From Paenacidovorax monticola (GTDB lineage: Bacteria > Pseudomonadota > Gammaproteobacteria > Burkholderiales > Burkholderiaceae_C), in contig NZ_CP060790.1 in assembly GCF_014489595.1 (NCBI RefSeq), positions 248,001-312,000 on the forward strand: 64,000 nucleotides of DNA, in the 5' to 3' direction. A program made the translations under genes and the position numbers. Positions 27,245 to 37,467 of this stretch are shown in pieces; position 1 is the first letter of the stretch, and every line of letters starts with the position of its first letter. The notes beneath the pieces were generated by a model that saw nothing but the letters and a program-made list of their open reading frames with translations, had not been told where the DNA came from and searched no databases.

Positions 27245-27777
27245 GGAGACGGGGAGGCAAGGGGGTGGAGCGGGCGCATCATGTGGAGCTTGTCGTAGCC
27301 CACGCCGTCCACGACGATGGCGCGCGGCAGCAGGCCCCAGGCGCGGAAGCCCGCGCGCTCGTACAGCCGCACCACATGGGTGTTGGACGCGGTCACGGTG
27401 AGCACGAGGTGCTCCAGCCCCGGCACCTGGGCGGCGGCCTCCAGGCAGGCCGCGACGAGGGCGCGGCCCACGCCGTGGCGCTGGGCCTCGGGCGCCACCA
27501 TCATGCCGACCACGGTAGCGCAGTGGCGCTGCTTGGCGCGCGATTCGCGCTCGCAGCCCACGCTGCCCACGAGCCGGCCCGTGGCGTCGAAGGCGCCCAG
27601 GAAGAATGTACCCGAGCGCAGGTCGCCGAAGCGCTGCGCATACTCGGCGGCGGGGCGCAGCACGGCGCTTTCGTAGTCGGAGGTGAAGGCCTCGGGGGCG
27701 GTGCGCAGGGCCTCGTCGCGCAGGGCCTTGTAGGCGTGCACGTCGTCGGGGGTGAGCGGGCGGATCGCTGCGTCCAT
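27241..27777 (-). CDS. GNAT-family N-acetyltransferase
   Basis: A 178-aa acetyltransferase with the acetyl-CoA loop VVGMMVAPEAQRHGVGRALV and the downstream LTVTASNTHVVRLYERAGFR pattern, which is typical of small-molecule or ribosomal-type GNATs. It is wedged between mobA (2-base gap) and moeA (ATGA overlap), so it is firmly within the cofactor operon. A direct role in molybdopterin synthesis is not known for this family; it may be a passenger. Confidence 0.88.
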   Translation of the reverse strand: MDAAIRPLTPDDVHAYKALRDEALRTAPEAFTSDYESAVLRPAAEYAQRFGDLRSGTFFLGAFDATGRLVGSVGCERESRAKQRHCATVVGMMVAPEAQRHGVGRALVAACLEAAAQVPGLEHLVLTVTASNTHVVRLYERAGFRAWGLLPRAIVVDGVGYDKLHMMRPLHPLASPSP

Positions 27778-27779
27778 GC

Positions 27780-28403
27780 TCAGGCGCCCTCGATGGCGTG
27801 CAGTTCGGCCAGGGTGTTGGCGTTGTGGAAGGCGCGCGGATCGTCGCCCGCGCGGTCAAAGGGTTCGAGCGCGCAGCGGTGCTGGGCGGTCCATGCGTCG
27901 ATCTTGCGGCCGCCGGCCTGGGTGAAGCGCACCAGGCTTTCGAGCAGGCTGCTGCGCAGCAGGCAGAACACCGGCTGGGGGCGCACGGTGGTGACGCCGG
28001 CCGCGTCGCTCTCGGGCGCGCAGGCCATGGCGATGTCGGCGTCCTCGCGTTCGGCTGCGCGGGCCAGGCGCTCGGCCAGGTCGGCCGGGAACAGCGGCGA
28101 GTCGCAGGGCACGGTGAGCAGCCAGGGGGTGTCGCAATGTTCTAGCCCCACCAGAAAGCCCGCGAGCGGGCCCGCGTAGTCGGCCAGGCCGTCGGGCCAT
28201 ACGGGCGTGCCGAAAGCCTCGTAGGCCGCGAGGTTGCGGTTGGCGTTCACCATGGTGGCGCCCACCTGGGGCTGCAGGCGCAGTAGCGCATTCAGCGCCA
28301 GGGGCAGGCCGCGAAAGGACTGCAGGCCCTTGTCCACGCCGCCCATGCGCGCGCCGCGGCCGCCGGCGAGGACCAGGCCGGTGATGTCTTGGGAATCGAT
28401 CAT
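27780..28403 (-). CDS. mobA: Molybdenum cofactor guanylyltransferase MobA
   Basis: A 207-aa nucleotidyltransferase that joins GMP to Mo-molybdopterin to form the MGD cofactor used by DMSO-reductase-family enzymes such as nitrate reductase and formate dehydrogenase. The N-terminal [20 protein letters not shown] binds GTP, and the VPCDSPLFP segment holds the metal Asp. Its presence shows that the host makes bis-MGD enzymes. It lies 34 bases after moaA. Confidence 0.94.
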   Translation of the reverse strand: MIDSQDITGLVLAGGRGARMGGVDKGLQSFRGLPLALNALLRLQPQVGATMVNANRNLAAYEAFGTPVWPDGLADYAGPLAGFLVGLEHCDTPWLLTVPCDSPLFPADLAERLARAAEREDADIAMACAPESDAAGVTTVRPQPVFCLLRSSLLESLVRFTQAGGRKIDAWTAQHRCALEPFDRAGDDPRAFHNANTLAELHAIEGA

Positions 28404-28437
28404 GCTGGGATGGTGTGTGCGAAGGGGCGCGGGGCGC

Positions 28438-29588
28438 TCACCCTCCGATGTAGCTCATTTCGACGCGGCGCGCGCCTTCGCCACTGTCGGCCGGCAGGCT
28501 CGCGCGCAACTCCGAGTAGCGGTCGGTGCGGCCCTGCCAGATGCCCGCGATGGCCGCGGCGATCTGCTCGTCGCCGGCATCGCCGCGCAGCAGGCTGCGC
28601 AGGTCCCAGCCCTGGGTGGCGAACAGGCACAGGTAGAGCCTGCCTTCCATGGACAGGCGGGCGCGGTTGCAGTCGCGGCAGAAGGCCTGGGTGACGCTGC
28701 TGATCACGCCCACCTCGCCCAGGCTGGGATCGTGGCGGCCGTGGGCGTCGGCGTAGCCCCAGCGCACGGCGGTCTCGCCGGGCGCTTCGGGCGCGAGCGG
28801 GATCAGGGAAAGGTGGGGGGCAGGTGCGACTGCAGCCGTGCGATCACGTCGGCCGAGGGCAGCACCTCGTCCATGCGCCAGCCGTTGGTGGCCCCCACGT
28901 CCATGTATTCGATGAAGCGCAGCGTGACGCCCGTGCCACGGAAGTGCCGCGCCATGGGCACGATCTCGTGGTCGTTGGTGCCGCGCTTGACCACCATGTT
29001 GACCTTGATGCGCCCGAACCCTGCGGCCCGTGCGGCCTCGATGCCCGCGAGCACATCAGCCACCGGGAAGTCCACATCGTTCATGCGGCGGAATACGCTG
29101 TCCTCAAGGCTGTCGAGGCTGATGGTGACGCGGTTCAGGCCCGCGTCCCGCAAGGCCCGGGCCTTGCGCGCAAGCAGCGAGCCGTTGGTGGTGAGCGTGA
29201 GGTCGGGGGCGCGGCCTTCCACCGTGCGCAGCCCGGCGAGCTGCGCGACGAGCTTTTCGAGGTCCTTGCGCAGCAGCGGCTCGCCGCCCGTGAGGCGAAT
29301 CTTGCGCACGCCGTGCTGCAGGAAGAGCCGGGCCAGGCGCGTGATCTCCTCGAAGCTCAGCAGCGCGCTGTGCGGCAGGTAGCGGTAGTGCTTGTCGAAC
29401 ACTTCCTTGGGCATGCAGTAGCTGCAGCGGAAGTTGCAGCGGTCGGTCACGCTGATGCGCAGGTCGCGCAGCGGCCGGGCCAGGGTGTCGGCAAGCCGCC
29501 CGGTAGGGGTGGCGGCCATGCCCGGGGGCACGGTGGGCACCAGCGCGCCAGCGCGCTGGTCCACGAGGGGAATGACACGTTCAGCCAT
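28438..29588 (-). CDS. moaA: GTP 3',8-cyclase MoaA (frameshifted in this sequence)
   Basis: The radical-SAM enzyme that starts molybdopterin synthesis from GTP. The N-terminal [4Fe-4S] motif CNFRCSYC is in [31 protein letters not shown] and [12 protein letters not shown] follow. The frame breaks after SHLPPTFP (TGA at 28803-28805) and resumes in another frame with [12 protein letters not shown], then the C-terminal cluster motif [20 protein letters not shown], ending with the needed Gly-Gly. One extra base in the run 28806-28808 (CCC on the coding strand) restores an enzyme of normal length. It heads the cofactor operon and has an FNR-type box upstream. Confidence 0.92.
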
Positions 29589-29640
29589 GCCGGAATTGTG
29601 CCGCATGGGGCTTGTAGGGGTATCGGTGGGCGGCAGAAAT

Positions 29641-29654
29641 TTGATACGCATCAA
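29641..29654 (-). promoter_or_regulatory. Perfect FNR/ANR box upstream of moaA
   Basis: TTGATACGCATCAA is an exact TTGAT-N4-ATCAA, the FNR/ANR consensus. It is centred 59 bases before the moaA ATG. With a class II position (-41.5), transcription would begin near 29606 with CCTACA as a weak -10. It lies outside the flanking aldehyde dehydrogenase gene. Oxygen-controlled expression is inferred. Confidence 0.7.
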
Positions 29655-29707
29655 GAGAGGCTGCAGACGCCTGCACGAGGCGGCGCTCAAGGACATGCGG
29701 GGTTGAG

Positions 29708-31141
29708 TTACCCGTGCCGCACGGCCACGGTCTTGAGCGTGGTGAAGCCGTACAGTGCCTCGAAGCCCTTCTCGCGCCCGTAGCCGCTGGACTTGACGCC
29801 GCCGAACGGCAGCTCCACGCCGCCGCCCGCTCCGTAGTTGTTGATGAACACCTGGCCGCTGGCCACGCGGCGGGCCATGCGGAACTGGCGCGCGCCGTCG
29901 CATGTCCAGATGCCCGCCACGAGGCCGAAGCGCGTGGCATTGGCCAATTCCACGGCGTGGTCTTCGTCCTGGAAGGGCATGGCCGAGAGCACGGGGCCGA
30001 ACACTTCTTCCTGCGCCAGGCGGTGCTGCACGGGCACGTCGCGCAGCAGCGTGGGGGCCTGGTAGAAGCCGCCCTCGGGCGCCTCGTCCACGATCTGGCC
30101 CTGCGCCACCATCGGAATGCCGGCCACCTGGGCGTCGGAGAGGAAGTCCCACACGCGCTGCTGCTGCGTCTGGCGGATCAGCGGGCCGACGTGGAGGTCC
30201 ATGGCGGCCGGGCCCACGCGCAGCGCCTCGATGGCGTGGCCCAGGCGTTCGAGAAGGGGCTCGTAGATCAGCGAGTCGATCAGCACGCGCGAGCCGGCCG
30301 AGCAGGTCTGGCCCGCGTTCTGCACGATGGCGTTGATGACCACGGGCACGGCCGCGTCGAGGTCGGCATCGGCGAAGATGATCTGCGGGCTCTTGCCGCC
30401 CAGCTCCAGCGTGACGGGGCAGTGCCGTTCGGCCGCCACCTGCTGGATCAGCGTGCCCACCGTGGGGCTGCCCGTGAAGCTGATGTGGTCGATGCCCGGG
30501 TGGCGCGCGAGCGCGTCGCCCACCTCGTGGCCGTAGCCCGTCACGATGTTGATGGCGCCGGCCGGAAAGCCCGCCTCGGCCGCGAGCTGCGCCACGCGCA
30601 GCAGCGAAAGGCAGGCGTCCTCGGCCGGCTTGACCACGCAGCAGTTGCCCGCGGCGAGCGCGCCGCCCACGCTGCGCCCGAAGATCTGCATGGGGTAGTT
30701 CCACGGGATGATGTGACCCGTCACGCCATGCGGCTCGCGCCAGGTGAACACGCTGTAGCCGTCCTGGTAGGGAATGGTCTCGCCGTGCAGCTTGTCGCAC
30801 GCGCCCGCGTAGAACTCGAAGTAGCGCGCCAGCGCCAGCGCGTCGGCGCGGGCCTGCGTGGTGGGTTTGCCGCAGTCGCGCCGCTCCAGTGCCGCCAGTT
30901 CCTCGGCATGCTCGGCCACCTTGGCCGACAGGCGCATGAGCAGGCGCCCCCGGTCGGCCGCGCTCACCCTGTGCCACACCGTCTGGTAGCACTGCCGCGC
31001 GGCGTGCACGGCTGCGTCGATGTCCTCGGCCGTCCCGCGCTGGATCTCGTCGAAGGGCTGTCCGTCGGACGGATCGATCACCGCGATGGTGCGGCCAGAC
31101 GAGGAGAGGGCGGGGGCATTGGCGATGTGGTGGAGCTGCAT
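29708..31141 (-). CDS. Aldehyde dehydrogenase (NAD(P)-dependent)
   Basis: A 477-aa member of the ALDH superfamily that oxidises aldehydes to acids. Seen are the Rossmann segment [29 protein letters not shown], the general base Glu in [10 protein letters not shown], the catalytic Cys in [14 protein letters not shown], and [11 protein letters not shown]. The start is ATG 31141 ([12 protein letters not shown]). It is monocistronic between the large lipoprotein gene and moaA. The substrate is unknown; betaine-, gamma-glutamyl- and aromatic aldehydes are all possible. Confidence 0.92.
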   Translation of the reverse strand: MQLHHIANAPALSSSGRTIAVIDPSDGQPFDEIQRGTAEDIDAAVHAARQCYQTVWHRVSAADRGRLLMRLSAKVAEHAEELAALERRDCGKPTTQARADALALARYFEFYAGACDKLHGETIPYQDGYSVFTWREPHGVTGHIIPWNYPMQIFGRSVGGALAAGNCCVVKPAEDACLSLLRVAQLAAEAGFPAGAINIVTGYGHEVGDALARHPGIDHISFTGSPTVGTLIQQVAAERHCPVTLELGGKSPQIIFADADLDAAVPVVINAIVQNAGQTCSAGSRVLIDSLIYEPLLERLGHAIEALRVGPAAMDLHVGPLIRQTQQQRVWDFLSDAQVAGIPMVAQGQIVDEAPEGGFYQAPTLLRDVPVQHRLAQEEVFGPVLSAMPFQDEDHAVELANATRFGLVAGIWTCDGARQFRMARRVASGQVFINNYGAGGGVELPFGGVKSSGYGREKGFEALYGFTTLKTVAVRHG

Positions 31142-31242
31142 GGGGGCATTGTGCGGCAAGGTGGCGCCGCAAGCCCACGCCCGGCGCGGCCGGCGGCGTC
31201 GCCGGGCAGGCGACCGCGCCGCCGTGCGCTGGCGGGCCTGGT

Positions 31243-34134
31243 TCAGCCCTGCGTCTGGCGCCGCTGCGCCGTCAGGCCCAGCGCGCAGGCCAGCAGCGAC
31301 AGCAGCAGCAAGCCCCACTCGCTCAGCGTCGGGATGGCCTGCGCACCCGCTGGCCCCAGGGGCATGGCCGGGTCCACGATCTCACCGTTGAGCACGCCGT
31401 CGTCATCGCCCAGGCCGCCGTCCGTCACGTCAAAGCTCACGGTGTTGCCGCTGATGGTGAAGTGGCTGAGCGGGAGGAATGCACCCCGGCTGTGTTTGGT
31501 GAAGTCCGCCACCGCTTGTGGCCAGGTGGTGGTCACGCGCACCGTGGCACCAGGCGTGCAGCCCACCAGCTTGAAGCGGAGCGCGCCCTGTGGTGCCGAC
31601 TTCCCGGGCGGCGTTGGGCCTGCGGCAGCGAAGCGGGTGTGGGCCAGGTCGAAGGAGCATCCCGTGCCGCTGACCATCGCAAAGCTGGCGCTGGCCGGCC
31701 GGCCGGGGCCCCTCAAGGGTACGGTGGTGCCGCTGTAGGCCGTGCCTGTGGCGGTGATGGAGAACGTTTGCTGTACGCGCGCGGCGGCGGCGTAGCTGGC
31801 ATTGCCTGCCTGGTCCGCATTGATCGTGCAGGTGCCCGCGCCGGTCAGGTTCACCGTGCCGCCCGTGACCGTGCAGGCGCCCGCTGTGGACGTGGCGTCA
31901 ACGCTGAACGTGACCGGGTTGCCCGATGCGCCGCCCGTGGCCGTTACGGTGTAGGTGCCGCCCACCAGGGGGCTGGCCGGAGGTGTCGATGTGAACACAA
32001 TCACCTGGCCGGCCTGCACCCCCTGGTTGACGGTGACGTTCAGCGTCGCGGTGATCGTGCTGTCGCCTTTGCTGGTAGCCTGGAGCGTGCGCGGACCCAG
32101 CCCCGAGAACGTTGCGGCGAACGCCACGCTGCCCTGGCTTTGCTGGATTTCGCCCGGCATGGTGTCGGCAGGGTTGCTGCTGGTGACGATCCACTTTGTT
32201 GTGTCGTCGATGTTCTCACCCACCGGGTCGGCCACGCTCAGCCGCAATGGGGCCGGGGCGTTGGCGGCCAGCGTCACAGCCGTGCTGCTGGGCGCCATGT
32301 CGATGCTGGCCGGGCCGCTCAGCGTGGGCGTGGGCAGGGGCAGGTTTTCGAACTCGATGACGGCACGCAGGTTGTGTCCCGGTGTGTTGATGATCCCCTG
32401 GTAGCGGCCCACGGTGCGGTTGGCCCGGCCGTCATAGAGGTAGTAGCCGTAACCTCCTCCCATGTCGGATGAAAGGCCTTGGCTGGCGGGATCGGGATCC
32501 GGGTCCATGACCGCGCTGGCGCCGCTGGTGGGCAGGACGATGTTGATGGGCGTGGCATACGGCAGGCTGGACCCGCCGCTCTTTTCCGCCCACGGATTGA
32601 TCACAACGGGATGGGTGACGCTGGCAAATGGCTGCCCCAGGCGCGCACGCATCGACAGCACGGCACGGCACACCGCATCGCCCCGGTGATTGCAGTAGCG
32701 GCGCGCATAGGTGCGGTCGTGCTTGTCGAAGCTGAACATGCCGCCCCACAGGGAATTGTCCGGATCCGTCTCATCCACCAGCACGGAGACGAACCGCGGC
32801 CCATGTGCGGTCCGGGTGTTGTTGTCGCTGTCCAGCGTCAGCGGCACCTGCAGGTTCGTGGTGCTGGTCACCGCAATATTCGGATAATCGTCGGCGCCGT
32901 AGGCCCTGGCCAGGGCGGCCATGTAGGGCGCGCTGGCGTCGACGAGCAACTGCTGGTTGGGCACGCCACGGTCCAGCGCCGCGGTGGCGAACCGGTCCGG
33001 GGCCGGTGGCTCGGCCCAGCCGTCGTTCCAGGATCTCACCCGGGAGCTGTACCAGTTGAAACTGGCCCGGGCATAGAAGGCCGCTTCCGGCTGCGCGGTG
33101 GCCTGGTCCTGCACGGGGGCATTCACGAACATGATGAGGGACTGCTTGCCCTTGAGGGTGCCCATATGGTTCAGCACGGTGCGCGTGGTGAAGCCGCCCG
33201 TGTTCAGCGGCGGCGACTCCACCAGCGTGTAGGCGCGGTTCCCCGTGGCGCCATTCATCCACAGGTTCTCGTCGCTGTCGAAGTTCTGCGAGGCAACGGC
33301 CGGGTCGGTGGACGACTGGCGCACGCTGGTCGCATATTGGGAGCGGTAGGTGGAGCCCGCCGCGTCCGTGAGCGAGATCAGCAACTGCGGCTGGTGCATG
33401 GCGTGGGCGTTCCCCGGCTGCTGTTCCTTGCTCGCGAATTCGAAGCTGCCGTACACGCTGTCGGGGTCGGTGGGGGCGGCGGCGGGGTCGGGAACGGCGC
33501 TCACGACGAGCATCGAATCGGCGTTGTGGTCCAGCCGGTACTTCACCAGCCGGGTGACGTCAAAGCTGTAGAAGCCCCGCTCGGTGATGCGCAGGGGCTG
33601 CGTTGGGTTGTCCGCATCGGTGGCGGGCTCCCCGGCCATCACGGGCCCGGAGGTGCTGGACACGATCTGGTCGCAACTGGTGGGTTCGTCGTCCTCGCGC
33701 GCAAAGCAGTCGGCTCCAGCCTGGTGGGCGCTGGTGATCTGCAGGTAGCCCGGCTTCGCCACCTTGTCCACGTACAGCACCAGGCGGGCGCTCGCCACCT
33801 TGCCGGCATTCAGCGCGTAGCTCTCCTGGCCCACACTGGCGACGGTGTTGCTGCTGTCCACGCTGAGCTTGGCCAATGTGCCGCTGGGCAGCGTGGCGTA
33901 GTTGAACTTCAACTGTGCGCTAGCACGGTTGTTCACCAGCAACTGGGATTCGCGCGGGAAGTAGCCGGAGTTGTTGCGGTACGCATCGGCGACCAGGGGC
34001 GCCTCGATCCACGACGGCTTGATGCCGCTGCCGCAGGCCTGCAGCAAGACCATCGCGGCGGCCAGTGCGAGCCAGCGTGTGGGGCGGGATGCGGCGGACC
34101 TGCCCTGCGGCGGGGCTGTGCAAATGTGAATCAT
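31243..34134 (-). CDS. Large lipoprotein with choice-of-anchor U region and IPTL-CTERM sorting tail
   Basis: A 963-aa secreted protein. The N-terminus has a lipoprotein signal ([16 protein letters not shown], lipidated Cys at residue 34). A large region of unknown fold (about 50-600) is rich in beta-type sequence. Then come Ig-like repeats (about 600-800; [20 protein letters not shown]), a segment matching the choice-of-anchor U pattern ([20 protein letters not shown]), and a C-terminal [20 protein letters not shown] helix with a basic RRQ end. IPTL-CTERM tails are thought to be sorted by an exosortase-type enzyme. Lipobox plus CTERM in one protein is unusual. No neighbour explains its role. 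Confidence 0.85.
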   Translation of the reverse strand: MIHICTAPPQGRSAASRPTRWLALAAAMVLLQACGSGIKPSWIEAPLVADAYRNNSGYFPRESQLLVNNRASAQLKFNYATLPSGTLAKLSVDSSNTVASVGQESYALNAGKVASARLVLYVDKVAKPGYLQITSAHQAGADCFAREDDEPTSCDQIVSSTSGPVMAGEPATDADNPTQPLRITERGFYSFDVTRLVKYRLDHNADSMLVVSAVPDPAAAPTDPDSVYGSFEFASKEQQPGNAHAMHQPQLLISLTDAAGSTYRSQYATSVRQSSTDPAVASQNFDSDENLWMNGATGNRAYTLVESPPLNTGGFTTRTVLNHMGTLKGKQSLIMFVNAPVQDQATAQPEAAFYARASFNWYSSRVRSWNDGWAEPPAPDRFATAALDRGVPNQQLLVDASAPYMAALARAYGADDYPNIAVTSTTNLQVPLTLDSDNNTRTAHGPRFVSVLVDETDPDNSLWGGMFSFDKHDRTYARRYCNHRGDAVCRAVLSMRARLGQPFASVTHPVVINPWAEKSGGSSLPYATPINIVLPTSGASAVMDPDPDPASQGLSSDMGGGYGYYLYDGRANRTVGRYQGIINTPGHNLRAVIEFENLPLPTPTLSGPASIDMAPSSTAVTLAANAPAPLRLSVADPVGENIDDTTKWIVTSSNPADTMPGEIQQSQGSVAFAATFSGLGPRTLQATSKGDSTITATLNVTVNQGVQAGQVIVFTSTPPASPLVGGTYTVTATGGASGNPVTFSVDATSTAGACTVTGGTVNLTGAGTCTINADQAGNASYAAAARVQQTFSITATGTAYSGTTVPLRGPGRPASASFAMVSGTGCSFDLAHTRFAAAGPTPPGKSAPQGALRFKLVGCTPGATVRVTTTWPQAVADFTKHSRGAFLPLSHFTISGNTVSFDVTDGGLGDDDGVLNGEIVDPAMPLGPAGAQAIPTLSEWGLLLLSLLACALGLTAQRRQTQG

Positions 34135-34453
34135 GGCTCCCTCACTGTGTTCTGTGCGACGACGGATTGCTTCAAAAAGAATAGCTGCTTGCGCTTATCT
34201 GGCGGGCGCTGGATGGCTTCTGAGCTCAGGCAGCGCACTTGCACTGCGGCCCGCGCCACGCGCCGATGCCGGTGTCTTGGGTGGTTTGGCAGGGTGGTGC
34301 TGAATGCCTATTTCCTGGTGCTTGCGCCCTGCCACGCCCCAAGGGCGAGGCTCAGGGACCCTGGGCCCTTCGGTTGTAAGCGGCCGTGAGGTTTTTGTAT
34401 GTCCCCCTTTTGGGCGACATGCCACGGGCCCGGGGCTGTGGCAGCATCGGCGC
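34135..34453. other. Intergenic region between the lipoprotein and two-component genes
   Basis: 319 bases with no supported gene. It separates the leftward lipoprotein gene from the rightward receiver gene and should hold both promoters, but no near-consensus hexamers stand out. It contains the second copy of a small repeat (34173-34212). Confidence 0.5.
34173..34212. repeat. ATAGCT...GCGC...GCGCTG repeat, copy 2
   Basis: AAAAAGAATAGCT, then GCGC and GCGCTG at the same spacings as the copy at 14258-14299. Conservation is limited to these blocks, so this is a family resemblance rather than a recent copy. Confidence 0.4.
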
Positions 34454-34951
34454 ATGGTTTCACTGCCTGGCACATTTCCCTTGGCGCGCGGTACGTCCGC
34501 GGTGGTCCGCGTGGCCGTGGTGGAGGACGACTCCGCCTGCCGCGCGGCGCTGGCGCAAGCCCTGCAGGCCGCGCCCGACATGCGCCTGCAATGGGAGGCG
34601 GCCAGCCGCGCCGAGGCGCTGGAGGCGCTGCGCACGGATGCGCCGCTGGACGTGCTGCTGCTGGACCTGGGGCTGCCCGACGGCAGCGGGCTCGATGTAC
34701 TGGCCGCGCTGCGCGCGCGCTGGCCCGGGGCCGCGGCCATGGTGAGCACGATCTTCGGCGATGAGGCGCATGTACTGGGCGCCATCGAGGCCGGGCCATG
34801 GGCTACCTGCTCAAGGATCTGTCCCCCGGCGCGGTGGTGGATGAGGTGCGCAGCCTGCATGCGGGCGGCAGCCCCATCAACCCCATGGTGGCGCGCAAGC
34901 TGCTGCTGCGCCAGGCGCAGCCCGCCGTGGCCAGGCTGCCGCCAGCGGGGC
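34454..34951 (+). CDS. Response-regulator receiver domain, output domain missing (frameshifted)
   Basis: A CheY-like receiver: VRVAVVEDDSACRAALAQAL with the acidic pair, phospho-acceptor Asp in DVLLLDLGLPDGSGLDVLAA, then AMVSTIFGDEAHVLGAIEAG. At the GGG run 34793-34795 the frame slips; one extra G gives AGAMGYLLKDLSPGAVVDEV with the conserved Lys. This layout belongs to NarL/LuxR regulators. The expected helix-turn-helix output domain is absent: after about 34925 the sequence becomes that of a histidine kinase. The end given is approximate. It is either a real internal deletion or an assembly join. Confidence 0.65.
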
Positions 34952-36621
34952 CGGTGGCTGCAGGTGCCGGGCGATGCGCTGGCGGCCACGCCGCAGGGCG
35001 CGCGCCTGTACATCCCGCGCTGGCAGACGGTGGGTACGGTGGCGGTGTATGCCGACGGACACCTCATATGGCAGTCGCACGGCAGCCGGGTCTGGAACAG
35101 CTTCAACCGCCCGGTGTGGGTCGATCTGGTGGGCCATGTTTCGCCGGGAAAGCCACTGGAAGTGCATGTGCGCATGGCCAACCTGCAGGGCGTGGGCGGG
35201 GCGCTGTCCACGGTGTGGGCGGGGCCCGCCGAGGCGCTCTGGCCTTCGTGGCGGCTGCGCATGCTGCTGCAGACCGAACTGGTGGCCTACCTGCGCGGGG
35301 CCTACCTGGTGCTGGGCGTGTTTGCGCTGGCGGTGTGGCTGGTGCGGCGTGGCCGGGGCGAGACGGGCTATCTGCTGTTCTTCCTGCTGTCGGTGGGGCA
35401 CCTGATGGCGACGCTGTTCTACCTGGTCGATGCCGAGGGTTTCGACGTGCCCGATGCATGGTTCTCGTGGCTCACGCTGGCAGGGTCGCTGGGGTCCTCG
35501 GTGTGCTCCTTCCTCCTGCTGTGCCGGATGCAGGGCCGGCGCTATCCGCGGCTGGCACGCGCGCTGCTCGCCTATTCCAGCCTGGTTGTGCTGGCGGCGC
35601 TGCCGCTGTGGACCCTGCGGCATGAGGCGATGCTGCCGCTTCTGCGCCTGGCGCTGTTTCCGCCCGGGGTGGTGGTGCTGTGCGTGGCGGTGTTGGGCGC
35701 GTGGCGCGAGCGTTCCTGGCCCAGCGTGCTGCTGGCGGGGGCGGTGGCGCTGTCCTTCCCCCTGGCCTTTCACGACCTGGCGATGCAGCGCTACCGCATC
35801 AGCATCGAACACATCTACCTCACGCCTTATGTGTACATGGGGGTGTTCACGATGTTCCTGCTGGTCGGGTTCACGCGCTACCACCGTGCCCTGGGCGCGG
35901 CAGAGCAGGCCAATGCCGTGCTGGCCGAGCGCCTGGCCGCACAGGAGCAGCAACTGCACGAAACGCACGAGCTGCTGCGTGCCGCCGAGCGCGAGCAGAC
36001 GCTGCTGCACGAGCGCCAGCGCCTGATGCGCGAGATGCACGATGGCGTGGGTTCGTCGCTGATGAGCGCGCTGCGCCTGGTGGAGGGCACGCCGGCCGCC
36101 CCCGTGGATGTGGCGCAGGTGCTGCGGGAGTGCATCGACGACCTGAAGATCTCCATCGATTCGCTGGAGCCCGTGGATGCGGACCTGCTGGCGTTGTTGG
36201 CGGGCCTGCGCTACCGGCTCGGCCCGCGGCTGGAAGGGGCGGGGCTCACCATGCACTGGCAGGTGAGCGATGTGCCGGCCCTGCCATGGCTCGACGCGCA
36301 GAGCGCGCTGCACGTGCTGCGTATCCTTCAGGAAATCCTCACGAATATCCTCAAGCACAGCGGCGCCACGGAGATCACCCTGGGCACCGCAGAGGTTCCC
36401 CGGCCTTCGTCCGGTGGCGAGGGCGCGCGCGGCGTCCAGGTGTGCGTGCGGGACAACGGCCGCCCGTTCACCCCGCCCCGCCCGAGGCGTTGCAGCCCGC
36501 CCGCCGGGGGCTGGCCAACGTGCGCAGCCGGGCGTTGGCGCTGGGTGCCCACTGCGCCTGGAATGCGGGGAACACAGGCTCGGTGTTCACGCTATGGCTG
36601 CCGTTGCGCAAGCCGTCCTGA
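34952..36621 (+). CDS. 7TM sensor histidine kinase lacking its N-terminus (frameshifted)
   Basis: From about 34952 the frame encodes part of a periplasmic sensor domain (WLQVPGDALAATPQGARLYI...), seven hydrophobic helices of 7TMR-DISM type (about 35270-35890), a coiled coil, then the HisKA_3 box ERQRLMREMHDGVGSSLMSA and HATPase N-box QEILTNILKHSGATEITLG and DNG. Near 36471-36478 one extra C is needed to continue as EALQPARRGLANVRSRALAL, ending TLWLPLRKPS. No start codon or signal peptide is visible: the N-terminus has been lost into the receiver gene. The pair was probably an adjacent NarL-type regulator and kinase. Confidence 0.7.
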
Positions 36622-36670
36622 CGCCTGTGGCGCGGAGCGGGGCTTCGGTACGTGGCGTGATGCCGGAGGG

Positions 36671-37375
36671 TCAGTAGCAGGCTGCGCGCAGGGCGGGCAG
36701 GTCCAGGATCTCCACCTCGCCGCGCTGCACGCGCAGCAGGCCACGTGCCTGCAGGTCCTGCAGGATCTGGTTGGTGGTCTGCCGCGAGATGGCGAGCATG
36801 AGCGCGAGCTGCTCCTGCGACACCTCCAGCACGCGGCGCGAACGGGCACCGCCCGCCCACTGGCCGTAGCCCTCGGCCATCATCACCAGGCGGCGAGCCA
36901 GGCGGCGCGGCGCGGGCAGAAGGGCCAGTTCCTCCAGCGCCACGAAGGCGGTGCGCAGCTTGTCGGTCAGCAGCAGCGCCAGGCTGTGCCAGTGCGCGGG
37001 ATGGGCATGCAGCCATTCCAGCAGCTTTTCGTGCGGCACCTGCAGCACGGTGCTGGGCTCGGCCGCGTGGGCGTCGTGCGTGCGCGCGGCACCGTCGAAC
37101 ACGGCGATCTCGCCGAACCATGCGGGCGGCTCCAGCAGCGTGAGCAGCGCCGCGCGCGCCTGGTCGCGCTGCCCGCCCATGCCCGAGATGCCGATCGCGC
37201 CGCGCACCACGGCGTAGAGGCCGCAGGGCGCATCGCCCCGCAGGAACAGGGCCTCGCCCGCCGCCAGCACGCGTGGCTGGGCCAGCGCCAGGAGCTGGTC
37301 TGCGAAGTCGGGCGGCAGCGCATGGAACCAGCGGCCGGACTGCAGCACGGGCAGATAGTCGGAGGAGGGGGGCAC
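36671..37375 (-). CDS. Crp/Fnr-family transcriptional regulator
   Basis: A 234-aa regulator with an N-terminal cyclic-nucleotide-binding fold (LPPDFADQLLALAQPRVLAA, GEALFLRGD, WFGEIAVFDG) and a C-terminal winged helix (SQEQLALMLAISRQTTNQIL) typical of the Crp family. It lacks the N-terminal cysteine set of FNR, so it does not look like an Fe-S oxygen sensor. GTG 37375 is chosen; a longer frame to TTG 37450 would run through the probable promoter. It is divergent from the Mpo1-like gene, sharing a gap with a Crp/Fnr-like dyad, which suggests autoregulation. Confidence 0.88.
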   Translation of the reverse strand: MPPSSDYLPVLQSGRWFHALPPDFADQLLALAQPRVLAAGEALFLRGDAPCGLYAVVRGAIGISGMGGQRDQARAALLTLLEPPAWFGEIAVFDGAARTHDAHAAEPSTVLQVPHEKLLEWLHAHPAHWHSLALLLTDKLRTAFVALEELALLPAPRRLARRLVMMAEGYGQWAGGARSRRVLEVSQEQLALMLAISRQTTNQILQDLQARGLLRVQRGEVEILDLPALRAACY

Positions 37376-37430
37376 GCTCTGGGGTTGTGTCGGGTGGATG
37401 ACAGACGCTGCGGCAGGGGCACCATTATTT

Positions 37431-37459
37431 TCCGGGTTGATCCAACACAAGAACCCGGA
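37431..37459. promoter_or_regulatory. Inverted repeat containing a Crp/Fnr-like box
   Basis: TCCGGGTT (37431-37438) and AACCCGGA (37452-37459) are exact complements. Between and overlapping them, TTGATCCAACACAA (37437-37450) has one perfect FNR half-site and one imperfect half. It lies between the divergent regulator and Mpo1-like genes. Confidence 0.45.
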
Positions 37460-37467
37460 GACACCCT

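Noticed and set aside
36671..37450. Longer start (TTG 37450) for the Crp/Fnr regulator
   Set aside because: It would place the probable promoter and the inverted repeat inside the gene; the added residues have no family counterpart that I recognise.
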